From NCBI RefSeq assembly GCF_011058255.1, contig NZ_JAALFH010000062.1, positions 84,376-148,375 of the forward strand: a stretch of DNA of 64,000 nucleotides, in the 5' to 3' direction. The notes under the pieces are model-generated. The model made no database searches. It had not been told where the DNA came from and saw nothing but the letters and a program-made list of their open reading frames with translations. Every line of letters begins with the position of its first letter. Position 1 is the first letter of the stretch. The translations under genes were made by a program, and so were the position numbers. The DNA is from Thioalkalivibrio sp. XN8 (GTDB lineage: Bacteria > Pseudomonadota > Gammaproteobacteria > Steroidobacterales > XN24). Below are positions 6,931 to 16,124 of this stretch, piece by piece.

Positions 6931-7701
6931 ATGAAAGTTGCAATTCTCGCCGGCGGCGCCGGCACGCGCCTCGCTGAGGAAACCACGATTCGCCCGAAAC
7001 CGATGGTCGAGATCGGCGGCATGCCGATTCTCTGGCATATCATGCGCCATTACTCGCACTTTGGGTTCAACGAGTTCCTGGTCGCACTCGGTTACAAGGG
7101 CGAATACATCAAGCGCTGGTTCTACGACTACGCCACCCTGGGCTCCAGTGTCAGCGTCCGAACCGGCAACGGCGAGATTCGCCGCCACGAGAGCGACAGG
7201 CCGGACTGGCAAGTAGACTTGGTTGACACCGGCATGAGCACCTTGACCGGCGGGCGCGTGAAACGCCTGCAGCCGTGGATCGGCGACTCGCCATTCATGC
7301 TGACCTGGGGTGACGGCGTCTCGGACGTGGATATCGGGCGCTTGCTGGAATTTCACCGCTCACATGGCAGGCTCGCGACGGTAACTGCCGTACGCCCGCC
7401 CGCCCGCTACGGCTACATGGAATTCGCCGGCGAGCAGGTTTCGAAGTTCTCGGAGAAACCGCAGACCGCCGAGGGCTGGATCAACGGTGCGTTTTTCATC
7501 CTCGAGCCCGGGGTGTTCGATTACATAGACGGCGATGATGTCATGTTCGAGCATGCGCCGATGGAGCGGCTGGCAGCGGACGGCCAGCTGATGGCCTACA
7601 AACACGATTCGTTCTGGCAATGCATGGATACGCTGCGTGAGAAGCACCTGCTCGAGACGCTGTGGAACTCCGGCAACGCGCCCTGGAAAACCTGGAGTTA
7701 A
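6931..7701 (+). CDS. rfbF: Glucose-1-phosphate cytidylyltransferase
   Basis: The 256-residue protein opens MKVAILAGGAGTRLAEET with IRPKPMVEIGG, the nucleotidyltransferase signature, and continues through HYSHFGFNEFLVALGYKG and TWGDGVSDVDI. These match RfbF, which makes CDP-glucose from CTP and glucose-1-phosphate, the entry step to CDP-linked dideoxy and branched sugars. Length equals the family norm. It begins the forward operon and is followed after two bases by an SDR and two C-methyltransferase-like genes. The usual next enzymes, CDP-glucose 4,6-dehydratase (RfbG) and the RfbH dehydrase, are absent from the window, so the pathway is either completed elsewhere or runs differently. Confidence 0.93.
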   Translation: MKVAILAGGAGTRLAEETTIRPKPMVEIGGMPILWHIMRHYSHFGFNEFLVALGYKGEYIKRWFYDYATLGSSVSVRTGNGEIRRHESDRPDWQVDLVDTGMSTLTGGRVKRLQPWIGDSPFMLTWGDGVSDVDIGRLLEFHRSHGRLATVTAVRPPARYGYMEFAGEQVSKFSEKPQTAEGWINGAFFILEPGVFDYIDGDDVMFEHAPMERLAADGQLMAYKHDSFWQCMDTLREKHLLETLWNSGNAPWKTWS

Positions 7702-7703
7702 CG

Positions 7704-8753
7704 ATGCGAGTACTGGTGACTGGACACAAGGGATATATCGGCTCCTGCCTGGTGCCCATGCTGCTCGAGCAGGGCCTCGAGGTGACCGGGCTTGACAGCG
7801 ATCTTTTTAAGGAGTGCACCTTCGACGGGGAACTCGCGGAGGTCCCGGAGGTTATCAAGGACACGCGTGACGCCACCCTGGAGGACGTCGCAGACCACGA
7901 TGCGGTGATCCACCTCGCCGGCCTCTCGAACGACCCGCTGGGCGATTACGACCCCTCGCTGACCGACGAGATCAACCATCGCGCGTCGGTCCGGGTCGCG
8001 GAACTGGCCAAGAAGGCCGGCGTCGGCCGGTTCGTCTTCGCCTCCTCCTGCAGCAATTACGGTGCGGCGGGCGACAGGTTCCTCGACGAGTCGGCCAGCT
8101 TCAATCCGGTCACGCCTTATGGTATTTCCAAGGTGGACGTAGAGCGCGCCGTATCGCAGATGGCGACCGATGATTTCAGCCCGGTGTTCCTGCGCGCTTC
8201 GACGGCCTACGGCATGTCTCCCCGGATTCGGTTCGACCTGGTGGTTAACAACCTGACGGCGTGGGCCTTTACCACGGGACGCGTCTACCTCAAGAGCGAC
8301 GGCACGCCGTGGCGCCCGATCGTCCACGTCGAAGACATCTGCCGGGCCTACATCGCCGCCCTGACGGCGCCCACCGAGGCGGTACACAACGCAGCCTTCA
8401 ACGTCGGAACCACGACCGAGAACTACCAGATCCAGGAAATCGCCCGGCTGGTCGAGGAGATCGTGCCCGGTTCCAGAGTCGAGTTCGCGCCGGATGCCGG
8501 CCCCGACCTGCGGTGTTATCGGGTCGACTGCAACCACATCGCCCGCACCCTGCATGGCTTCAAGCCGCAGTGGACGGCGCGCCGGGGTATCGAGCAGCTG
8601 TATGCCAAGTTCCAGGAGGTGGGCCTGAAGCTCGAGGACTTCGAGGGCGAGCGCTTCAAACGCATTGCCCATATCAAGAAGCTCGTCGCTGACGGCGTGG
8701 TCGACAATCGGCTGCGCCGTATCGCGCCTGAATCTTTGTCCCGATCCGCCTGA
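7704..8753 (+). CDS. NAD-dependent nucleotide-sugar epimerase/dehydratase (extended SDR)
   Basis: The 349-residue protein has the Rossmann motif GHKGYIG at residues 7-13, the substrate-side SSCSNYG block and the catalytic YGISK motif. It is an extended SDR acting on nucleotide sugars. The start is the ATG at 7704, two bases after the rfbF stop. The frame is open 14 codons further upstream, but that would overlap rfbF. Position between a CDP-glucose synthase and C-methyltransferases suggests a CDP-sugar substrate. Epimerase, reductase and dehydratase roles cannot be separated by eye. The C-terminus (after about residue 310) is longer than in simple GalE-type enzymes. Confidence 0.82.
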   Translation: MRVLVTGHKGYIGSCLVPMLLEQGLEVTGLDSDLFKECTFDGELAEVPEVIKDTRDATLEDVADHDAVIHLAGLSNDPLGDYDPSLTDEINHRASVRVAELAKKAGVGRFVFASSCSNYGAAGDRFLDESASFNPVTPYGISKVDVERAVSQMATDDFSPVFLRASTAYGMSPRIRFDLVVNNLTAWAFTTGRVYLKSDGTPWRPIVHVEDICRAYIAALTAPTEAVHNAAFNVGTTTENYQIQEIARLVEEIVPGSRVEFAPDAGPDLRCYRVDCNHIARTLHGFKPQWTARRGIEQLYAKFQEVGLKLEDFEGERFKRIAHIKKLVADGVVDNRLRRIAPESLSRSA

Positions 8754-8773
8754 GTCCAAGCGAGACCCAGCCC

Positions 8774-10003
8774 ATGTATGGTCAAATCCAATCGTGTCGC
8801 AGTTGCGGATCGTCGAGGATCGACACCGTGCTCGACATGGGTATGAGCCCGCTGGCGGACGGCCTAATGCGGGATTTCGAGGCCGCGAAGAACGCGCCCC
8901 AGTATCCGCTGCAGCTTGTCTTCTGCCATGACTGCAGCCTGGTCCAGATCGACTACACGGTGCCGCCCGAAGAGCTGTTCTGCCGCGACTATCCCTATTT
9001 CTCCTCGGTTTCGGACGAGCTCCAGCGCCACACCCTGGCGAATGTCGAAGAGATCATCGCGCAGCGCCGGCTTGGTCCAGAGAACTTCGTGATCGAGCTG
9101 GCCAGCAACGACGGCTACCTGCTGAAGCATTACCTGGCCCGCGGCATCGGCGTGCTCGGGATCGACCCGGCGGAAGGCCCGGCCAAGGCGGCACAGGCCA
9201 TCGGCGTTGAAACCATCCAGGATTTCTTCACGATCGAACTCGCCGAGCGCCTGGCGGCCGAGGGCCGGCGCGCGAGCGTCCTGCACGCCAACAACGTGCT
9301 GGCCCATGTGGCCGACACCAACGGTTTCGTGGCGGGCATTTCCCGGATCCTGGCGCCGGATGGCGTCGCGGTCATCGAGTTCCCCTATGTGCGGGATCTC
9401 ATCGATCACTGTGAGTTCGACACCATCTACCACCAGCACCTGTGCTATTTTTCGGTCACCGCGGTGGACCGCCTGTTGCGCCGCCACGGTCTTTACCTCA
9501 ACGACATCCGCAGGATACCGATCCACGGCGGCTCGCTGCGGCTCTTCATCGAGCCCGTCGAGCGCGTCGGTGCCCGGGTGACCGCGTTGCTCGCCGAAGA
9601 GGAGCAGCTCGGACTGACGCGAATCGATTACTTCACTGATTTCGGCGACCGCGTCGCGGGTATTCGACGGCGCCTGCTGGAGATGATCGGGGGGTTGCGC
9701 GACCAGGGCCATCGCCTCGCCGGCTACGGCGCGCCCGCGAAGGGCTGCACGCTGCTCAACTACTTCGGTATCTCTTCCGACCTGGTCCCCTACGTAGTGG
9801 ACCGGGCGAAGGTGAAGCAGGGACGATTCATGCCCGGCACCGGCCAGGAGATCTTCGACCCGGCCCGGCTGCTGGAGGACCGCCCTGACTACGCTCTCCT
9901 GCTGCCTTGGAACTTCGCCGATGAGATTCTCGCCCAGCAGGCGGAGTTCCGTAGAGGCGGCGGGAAGTTCATCATCCCCATCCCGGAACCCGTAATCGTC
10001 TGA
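8774..10003 (+). CDS. Three-domain SAM-dependent sugar C-methyltransferase
   Basis: The 409-residue protein shows the architecture of TylC3/NovU-type C-methyltransferases. An N-terminal zinc-binding domain has CRSC and FCHDC. A Rossmann methyltransferase core has the SAM loop VIELASNDGYLLK at about residue 113. A C-terminal domain contains GYGAPAKGCTLLNYF and FMPGTGQ. Such enzymes add a methyl branch to a 4-keto nucleotide sugar. The active-site segment YHQHLCYFS contains the Tyr-His-x-His pattern of the family. Together with rfbF and the SDR this suggests synthesis of a branched sugar. Target carbon and nucleotide cannot be told from sequence. Confidence 0.87.
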   Translation: MYGQIQSCRSCGSSRIDTVLDMGMSPLADGLMRDFEAAKNAPQYPLQLVFCHDCSLVQIDYTVPPEELFCRDYPYFSSVSDELQRHTLANVEEIIAQRRLGPENFVIELASNDGYLLKHYLARGIGVLGIDPAEGPAKAAQAIGVETIQDFFTIELAERLAAEGRRASVLHANNVLAHVADTNGFVAGISRILAPDGVAVIEFPYVRDLIDHCEFDTIYHQHLCYFSVTAVDRLLRRHGLYLNDIRRIPIHGGSLRLFIEPVERVGARVTALLAEEEQLGLTRIDYFTDFGDRVAGIRRRLLEMIGGLRDQGHRLAGYGAPAKGCTLLNYFGISSDLVPYVVDRAKVKQGRFMPGTGQEIFDPARLLEDRPDYALLLPWNFADEILAQQAEFRRGGGKFIIPIPEPVIV

Positions 10004-10023
10004 ACGAGCGCCAGCAGGTAGCC

Positions 10024-11238
10024 ATGAGCAAGACCAACGCAATGCTGAACCAAGCCGCACCTTTACCGGAGCCGTCCTGTCCTGCCTGCAAGTCGGGAGC
10101 CATGGAGATCTTTCTCGAGATCAGCGGGGTGCCGACCAACAGCTGCATCCTCTTCGACACGCCCCAGGCGGCGAAGGCGTGGCCGCGCGGCGACATCCGC
10201 CTCGGCTTCTGCCCGGAGTGCGGCTTCGTCTCGAACACGGCCTTCGATCCCAGGCTGACCGAGTATTCCGGCCGCTACGAGGAAACGCAGGCTTTCTCAC
10301 CCACGTTTAACGAGTTTCACGAGCGGCTGGCGCGGGACATCGTGGAGCGGCACGAGCTGCGCGACAAGGACATCATCGAGATCGGCTGCGGGAAGGGCGA
10401 GTTCCTGAACCTGTTGTGCGAGCTCGGCCAGAATCGCGGCCTGGGCTACGACCCCGGATACTCCGAGTCGCGCGGCAAGGCGCTAGGCTCCGGCCGCTTC
10501 GAGGTCATTCGCGACTTTTTCTCGGAGAGCTATACGGACCGGAGCGCGGATTTCGTCTGCTGCAAGATGACCCTCGAGCACATCCCCACGCCGAACGATT
10601 TCCTCGGCACGGCCACCCGGGTCACCCGCCAGCCGGACGGGCTGGTCTTCATCCAGGTCCCCGAGTCGAAGCGCATCCTGGCCGACGTGGCCTTCGAGGA
10701 CATCTATTACGAGCACTGCTCCTATTTCACTGCGGGGTCTCTGTCCCGGCTGTTCTCCCAGTTGGGCTTTGCCGTCCGCAACATTGACATCACCTACGGC
10801 GACCAGTATCTGGCAGTCGAAGCCGCACCGACGGCGAACGAGGATTCCGCAGGTCTCGCGGCCGCGGACGACCTGGCGGAACTCGCCGGACTGGTCGCCA
10901 CCTTCCCGGCGCGGTTCGCGGCCCGGATCGAGGAGTGGCGCGACAAGTTCGCTGGCTGGCGGGCGGACGGCCAGAAAGTCGTGCTCTGGGGTTCCGGCTC
11001 CAAGGCCGTCGCCTTCCTCGCGGCTGTTCCCGGCTCCGATCATGTCGCCCACGCGGTGGATATCAACCCTTTCCGCCAGGGCTGCTTCATGCCGGGCACA
11101 GGGCAAAGAATCCTTTCACCGGAAGAGCTGCTTGGATTCCGTCCGGATGTCGTCATCGTGATGAACCGGGTTTACGTCCCCGAAATCCAGCGGGATCTCG
11201 AGCGGCTCGGCCTGCAACCGCAACTGCACGCCCTGTAG
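10024..11238 (+). CDS. Second three-domain SAM-dependent methyltransferase
   Basis: The 404-residue protein follows the same plan as its neighbour: N-terminal Cys pairs CPAC and CPEC for zinc, a SAM core with IIEIGCGKGEFL, the segment YYEHCSYF in place of YHQHLCYF, and a C-terminal domain with WGSGSKAVAFL and FMPGTGQ. The two are clearly homologous but diverged, so they probably act on different substrates or positions rather than being a recent copy. The replacement of His-x-His by Glu-His in the active segment is notable. It may methylate a different carbon or a different sugar acid, which is inference. Confidence 0.8.
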   Translation: MSKTNAMLNQAAPLPEPSCPACKSGAMEIFLEISGVPTNSCILFDTPQAAKAWPRGDIRLGFCPECGFVSNTAFDPRLTEYSGRYEETQAFSPTFNEFHERLARDIVERHELRDKDIIEIGCGKGEFLNLLCELGQNRGLGYDPGYSESRGKALGSGRFEVIRDFFSESYTDRSADFVCCKMTLEHIPTPNDFLGTATRVTRQPDGLVFIQVPESKRILADVAFEDIYYEHCSYFTAGSLSRLFSQLGFAVRNIDITYGDQYLAVEAAPTANEDSAGLAAADDLAELAGLVATFPARFAARIEEWRDKFAGWRADGQKVVLWGSGSKAVAFLAAVPGSDHVAHAVDINPFRQGCFMPGTGQRILSPEELLGFRPDVVIVMNRVYVPEIQRDLERLGLQPQLHAL

Positions 11239-11259
11239 CGGGGCGCCGAGCTCAGGTCT

Positions 11260-12360
11260 ATGGATACTGTGGACGCGATCGTCATCGGGGCCGGGGTCGT
11301 CGGCCTGGCGGTCGCAAGGGAACTCGCGCTGGCCGGTCGCGAAGTCATCGTCGCGGAAGCCGAATCGACCTTCGGCACAGGCATTAGTGCCCGCCATTCC
11401 GAGGTCATCCACGCCGGAATCTACTACCCGCCCGGCTCCCTCAAGGCCAAGCTGTGCGTCGAGGGCAAGGCGCTGCTGTACGACTACTGCGAGAGGCGCA
11501 GGATTCCCCACAAGCGGCTCGGCAAGCTGATCGTCGCGGTGGAGCGAACCGAACGCAGCCGGCTGGAAGAACTGGCCGAGCGGGCCGCCGCAAATGGCGT
11601 CGCAGACCTGCAATGGCTGACCGGGGCCGAAGCCCGGGCGCTTGAGCCGGAGCTGGTCTGCGACTCTGCCCTGCTCTCCCCCTCAACCGGCATTCTCGAC
11701 AGTCACGCGCTGATGCAATCCCTGGTCGCGGACCTCGAGGCTGCAGGCGGAGCTGTCGCTTATGACAATCGGGTCACCTCGATTTCCCGCGGGCCGGGTG
11801 TTTTCGAGGTGGCCATCAACGGTGCACCGGAGCCCTGCCTGGCAACCCCCCTCGTGATCAATGCCGCCGGGCTGGAGGCGGCTGACGTTCTTGCCTCCAT
11901 CGAGGGTTTTCCAAGAAGTGACGTCCCGAAAATGTATTTTTGCAAGGGCAATTACTTCACCCTGAGCGGCAAGAGCCCGTTCTCTCGCCTGATTTACCCC
12001 ATGCCGGCGGCCGGTGGCCTGGGCACGCACGTCACGCTCGACCTGGCCGGCCGGGCCCGACTTGGGCCCGATACGGAGTGGCTCGACGCCCCCTGCTATG
12101 ACGTCAGCGAAGACCGAGCGGAGGCATTCCGCACTGCTGTCGCCCGGTACTTTCCGAAGGTGCGAGACCGCAACCTGGTGCCGGCCTATGCGGGCGTGCG
12201 GCCCAAGCTCGCGGCTCCCGGGGAAACGGACCGTGATTTCGTAATCAGCCGCCAAGATGAAAACGGCGGCGCCCGGTTGATCTCTCTCCTGGGGATCGAG
12301 TCGCCGGGCCTGACGGCATCATTGGCGATAGGCACAAAGGTCGCCCTACTTGATGACTGA
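11260..12360 (+). CDS. FAD-dependent oxidoreductase, L-2-hydroxyglutarate-oxidase-like
   Basis: The 366-residue protein has the FAD dinucleotide motif GAGVVGLAVA at residues 10-19. The segment HSEVIHAGIYYPPGSLKAKL is the diagnostic block of the LhgO/L2HGDH branch of the DAO family. Near the C-terminus, GIESPGLTASLAIG closes the FAD site. LhgO enzymes oxidise 2-hydroxy acids, so a 2-hydroxyacid or sugar-acid substrate is likely. Its place in a sugar operon, and a LarA-type hydroxyacid racemase homologue 20 kb away, hint at hydroxy-acid chemistry in this locus. A true housekeeping LhgO role is possible but the neighbours argue against it. Confidence 0.78.
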   Translation: MDTVDAIVIGAGVVGLAVARELALAGREVIVAEAESTFGTGISARHSEVIHAGIYYPPGSLKAKLCVEGKALLYDYCERRRIPHKRLGKLIVAVERTERSRLEELAERAAANGVADLQWLTGAEARALEPELVCDSALLSPSTGILDSHALMQSLVADLEAAGGAVAYDNRVTSISRGPGVFEVAINGAPEPCLATPLVINAAGLEAADVLASIEGFPRSDVPKMYFCKGNYFTLSGKSPFSRLIYPMPAAGGLGTHVTLDLAGRARLGPDTEWLDAPCYDVSEDRAEAFRTAVARYFPKVRDRNLVPAYAGVRPKLAAPGETDRDFVISRQDENGGARLISLLGIESPGLTASLAIGTKVALLDD

Positions 12361-12407
12361 CCTGCACCAGCGCGACCATGCCGCGTTCTCTCAAGGGGAA
12401 TAAAGCA

Positions 12408-13361
12408 ATGCCCGACACGCACCGCGATTCTGATCCACCGCCGCGTATCAGCTTCGGCCTGTTTGTTCGCAACGAAGTCGAGACCATAGAGACATGCATC
12501 GACAGTATCCTCGGCCAGACGCTGGCGGATATTGAGCTGGTGATCTCGGATAATGCATCCGACGATGGCACGCGAGAGATTCTGCAGAAGTACGCAGAGA
12601 GAGATGGCCGGGTCCGGCTTTATTGCCAAGAGCAAAACCTTGGCCTAATCGACAATGTCAATTTCGTAATTCGCGCGTGCCAGGGCGAGTTTGTCCGCCT
12701 GATCGGTGGTCATGACTGGCTGGAACCGAATTACGCGCAAGGATGTGTCGCGGCGGCGGAAGACAATCCGGGAGCCATCGTGGTGACAACCGATTTCGAT
12801 ATCCGCGATGAGTACGGTCACGTGCGCATTGGCCAGTATCAAGGTCAGCGACTCGAAAGCGAAAGTCCTTTAGAGCGTCTCCGGATGATGCTGTTCTTCT
12901 TCAAAGCCGGTGATGCGGAATACGACCCCGTCTACAGCGCGATTCGCCGCGATGTATTGATGAAAACGGGCCTGATCCGGATGATGGAGCATGCGGATCT
13001 CGTGCTATCCGTGGAACTCAGCCTTATCGGCCACTTCGCGCATGTGAATCATGTTTTGGCGCATCGCTTAAAGCGAGTAGCCCACTACAAGAATCGTCAA
13101 GCAGTATTCAAAAGTTACCGACCAGAGCAACACCTGGAACTCAAGACATCGGCCACCAGGCTATTGCGGGAGTTTTCCACAGTAGCATGGCGGTCGAATA
13201 TGTCACTATCGGAAAAGCTCAGCGCTCAAGCTTCATTTCTATTTTTTTACGTCAGACGGGTTTGGAGAAAAAGGCACTTGCCGTTCCTTAGGAGAACCGT
13301 CAAGCATGGCCTCAGGAAGTTAGGACTTCGCCGACACAATCAAGCTATTAAAGAGAAATGA
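12408..13361 (+). CDS. Family 2 glycosyltransferase
   Basis: The 317-residue protein has an N-terminal GT-A fold with SFGLFVRNEVETIETCIDSIL, ISDNASDDGTREIL and a GGHDW acceptor-loop motif. It should transfer a sugar from a nucleotide donor to a lipid-linked glycan at the cytoplasmic face. The ATG at 12408 follows AGGGGA at a suitable distance. An in-frame ATG at 12378 would add ten residues without family support. The C-terminal half is basic. Base composition here and in the next gene is visibly less GC-rich than the flanking genes, which may reflect separate acquisition. Confidence 0.8.
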   Translation: MPDTHRDSDPPPRISFGLFVRNEVETIETCIDSILGQTLADIELVISDNASDDGTREILQKYAERDGRVRLYCQEQNLGLIDNVNFVIRACQGEFVRLIGGHDWLEPNYAQGCVAAAEDNPGAIVVTTDFDIRDEYGHVRIGQYQGQRLESESPLERLRMMLFFFKAGDAEYDPVYSAIRRDVLMKTGLIRMMEHADLVLSVELSLIGHFAHVNHVLAHRLKRVAHYKNRQAVFKSYRPEQHLELKTSATRLLREFSTVAWRSNMSLSEKLSAQASFLFFYVRRVWRKRHLPFLRRTVKHGLRKLGLRRHNQAIKEK

Positions 13362-13377
13362 CAGGGCTGGTAAGATT

Positions 13378-14118
13378 ATGAGATTGCCGTATGGCGACGA
13401 ACCGGTGGTTCTCTTTGACACGCCAGTTGATGCGTCTCCGTGGATTTCTGGTACGGTCGGTTTCCTCAGGGATTGCATGCGTGCTACACCACTCGTCCGC
13501 CACTTGGGTGCCATAGACCGTTTGTCACAAGGCCCGCTCGCAGATTGTGTCGTTCTGGGACTACAGAAATTCGGCGCGGATCTCGGCCGTTGGAGTATCA
13601 AGCCCGCTTCGCCCGGCGACCTTTTCGACCAGATCACCCTCTTGCCTACCGTCGTAGCCACACTGTTCTATCGGATCAATCACGAGCTCTACCTAGCCGG
13701 AGCGGAGAAACTGCAGGATATTCTCGCTGCAACAGCGAGAATCCAGTCGGGAGTGGAGATCTACTACTCTGCTGAGATCGGGCCTGGACTGAAGGTCATA
13801 CACGGCGTCGGCACAGTAATTGGGGCCCGCTCGAAAATCGGTAAGAATTTCTCAACTTTCCAGGGGGTTACGATCGGCGACAAGCTGGGCACCAAGACCG
13901 GGCCTCGACCGGAGATTGGCGACAACGTGATCATGTCGGCTGGCTCGAAAGTACTCGGTCCAATTAGCATCGGAGACATAGTTGTTGTCGGAACGAATAC
14001 CGTCGTGATCGAATCGGTAGGCTCGAACACCATCGTTGCAGGCGTTCCAGCGCGAGTGATTAACCCGGATCTTACGGCAGAGTATTTCAGCCAGTTCGTC
14101 TTGGCGATCAAAGGCTGA
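13378..14118 (+). CDS. Hexapeptide-repeat acetyltransferase, CysE/serine acetyltransferase-like
   Basis: The 246-residue protein has a helical N-terminal part and, from about residue 120, a left-handed beta-helix built of hexapeptides (IQSGVEIYYSAEIGPGLKVIHG, IGARSKIG, VIMSAGSKVLGPISIGD). IVAGVPARVI closes the coil. This resembles serine acetyltransferases but lacks a cysteine-operon context. The IHGVGTVIG segment supplies the catalytic His of the family. Acetyl-CoA-dependent O-acetylation of a sugar or small metabolite is the likely role. Both this gene and the preceding GT2 have lower GC than their neighbours. Substrate unknown. Confidence 0.75.
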   Translation: MRLPYGDEPVVLFDTPVDASPWISGTVGFLRDCMRATPLVRHLGAIDRLSQGPLADCVVLGLQKFGADLGRWSIKPASPGDLFDQITLLPTVVATLFYRINHELYLAGAEKLQDILAATARIQSGVEIYYSAEIGPGLKVIHGVGTVIGARSKIGKNFSTFQGVTIGDKLGTKTGPRPEIGDNVIMSAGSKVLGPISIGDIVVVGTNTVVIESVGSNTIVAGVPARVINPDLTAEYFSQFVLAIKG

Positions 14119-14144
14119 CGGCAGCGGCTGGGGTCGGTCAACTG

Positions 14145-16085
14145 ATGTGCGGCCTCGCGGGCATCCTCCATCTCGAAGGCGACGGCATCGTAACACGCCG
14201 CGAACTCGAGCCCATGGTGGCGGCTTTGGCGCCGCGCGGGCCCGACGGCACCGGTTACTACACGGAGCCGGGCATCGGCCTCGGGCACGCCCGCCTGAGC
14301 ATCATCGACCTCGCCGGCGGCGACCAGCCGATCCACAACGAGGACCAGACCGTCTGGACGGTGTTCAACGGCGAGATCTTCAACTACGTCGAGCTGCGCG
14401 CGGAGCTTGAGACGCGCGGCCATTGTTTCTACACTCAGACCGACACCGAGGTCATCGTCCACGCCTACGAGGAATACGGCGACGATTTCCCGAGCCACCT
14501 GAACGGCCAGTTCGCCATCGCCCTTTGGGACGCGCCGCGCCGCCGGCTGCTGCTGGTGCGCGACCGGCCCGGCATCCTGCCGCTGTACTTCACCCACGAC
14601 CCGGGCCGGCTCTTGTTCGCCTCGGAAGTGAAGGCGCTGCTGCCCGCCATGCGGCGTCGGCCGGCACTGGACCCGGCCGCGCTGAACCAGCTGATGACCT
14701 TCTGGGCACCGGTCAGCCCGGCGTCCCTGTTCCAGGGCGTCGAGGAGGTTTCACCGGGCGAGATGGTCGTGGTCGAGAACGGCCGCCTGCGCCGACAGCG
14801 CTACTGGGAATGGACCTTCCCGGGGGACGGCGAATACCTCCGCGGCAGCGCCGAAGAGTTGGCCGAGGAGTTGCACGAGCTGCTGCTCGACGCGACGCGG
14901 CTGCGGCTGCGCGCCGACGTGCCGGTGGGCGCGTACTTGTCGGGCGGGCTCGACTCCTCCGGCATCGCGGGCCTGGTGAAGCACTCCGGCCATCCTCATC
15001 TCCGGACTTTCTCGATCCGCTTCGAGGACCCGGGCGTGGACGAGACCGAGCACCAGGAGCGGATGATCCGGCACCTCGGCACCGACCACACCTCGATCCT
15101 GTGCCGCAACGCCGACATCGCCGACATCTTCCCGCGCGTGATCGCGCGCACCGAGGCGCCCGTGCTGCGCACCGCCCCGGCGCCGATGTCGATCCTCTCG
15201 GGCCTGGTGCGGCAGCAAGGCTACAAGGTGGTGCTGACCGGCGAAGGCGCCGACGAGGTGCTGGGTGGCTATGACCTGTTCAAGGAGGCCAAGATCCGCC
15301 AGTTCTGGGCCCGCCAGCCGGACTCGAAGTGGCGCCCCGCCCTGCTGAAGAAGCTCTATCCGTACCTCGACCTGAACCAGCGCAGCGGCAGCGCGTACCT
15401 GAAGCAGTTCTTCGGCCAGGGCCTGGACGACCCGGAGGCGATGGGGTTCTCCCACTTGCCACGATGGTCCACGACCGGCAAGACCCGCGACTTCTTCAGC
15501 CCGGAATTCCGCGCCACCATCACCGATGATCCCGAGGCGACACTGGCCGCGCGCCTGCCCGCCGGGTTCTCGCGCTGGCATTCCTTCAACCGGGCCCAGT
15601 TCCTCGAGGCCCGGACGCTGATGGCCGGGTATCTCCTGAACAGCCAGGGCGACCGGATGCTGATGGCCAACTCGGTGGAGGGTCGCTTCCCCTTCCTCGA
15701 CCACCGCATCATCGAGTTCGCCAATCGTCTGCACCCGACCATGAAGATGCGCGGGCTGAACGAGAAATACCTGCTGAAGAAGGCACTGACACGGCACCTG
15801 CCACGGGAGACCGTGGCGCGCTACAAGCAGCCCTACAGGGCTCCGGACATCGCCGCCTTCTTCGGCGCAGGCGGCCCGCCGGACTACGTGCGGGAGTGCC
15901 TGAGCCCCGAGTCATTGCAGGCTACCGGCTATTTCGACGCCCAGCGCGTGCAGCACCTGTTGAAGAAGATCGAGCATGGGCGTGTGATCGGGTTCAAAGA
16001 TAACATGGCGTTTCTTGGCGTATTGTCGACCCAGTTGTGGCACCGGACGTTCGTCGAAGAGCGGCCGGCGCAGGTCACGTCATAG
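14145..16085 (+). CDS. Glutamine-dependent amidotransferase, asparagine synthetase (AsnB)-like
   Basis: The 646-residue protein starts MCGLAGILH, with the N-terminal Cys2 nucleophile of the class II glutaminase domain exposed after Met removal. The synthetase domain carries the ATP-pyrophosphatase loop LSGGLDSSG near residues 266-274 and the later LTGEGADEVLGGYDL block. AsnB-like enzymes of this size are known in exosortase A/PEP-CTERM loci, where they are thought to form an amide on an exopolysaccharide component. The following genes are a carrier protein and an acyl-AMP ligase, so the substrate may be carrier-bound. A plain asparagine synthetase role is possible but less likely in this context. 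Confidence 0.85.
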   Translation: MCGLAGILHLEGDGIVTRRELEPMVAALAPRGPDGTGYYTEPGIGLGHARLSIIDLAGGDQPIHNEDQTVWTVFNGEIFNYVELRAELETRGHCFYTQTDTEVIVHAYEEYGDDFPSHLNGQFAIALWDAPRRRLLLVRDRPGILPLYFTHDPGRLLFASEVKALLPAMRRRPALDPAALNQLMTFWAPVSPASLFQGVEEVSPGEMVVVENGRLRRQRYWEWTFPGDGEYLRGSAEELAEELHELLLDATRLRLRADVPVGAYLSGGLDSSGIAGLVKHSGHPHLRTFSIRFEDPGVDETEHQERMIRHLGTDHTSILCRNADIADIFPRVIARTEAPVLRTAPAPMSILSGLVRQQGYKVVLTGEGADEVLGGYDLFKEAKIRQFWARQPDSKWRPALLKKLYPYLDLNQRSGSAYLKQFFGQGLDDPEAMGFSHLPRWSTTGKTRDFFSPEFRATITDDPEATLAARLPAGFSRWHSFNRAQFLEARTLMAGYLLNSQGDRMLMANSVEGRFPFLDHRIIEFANRLHPTMKMRGLNEKYLLKKALTRHLPRETVARYKQPYRAPDIAAFFGAGGPPDYVRECLSPESLQATGYFDAQRVQHLLKKIEHGRVIGFKDNMAFLGVLSTQLWHRTFVEERPAQVTS

Positions 16086-16124
16086 ATAACAAGCAGACAG
16101 CATCGGGTTTGGGGGAGCGCACTC

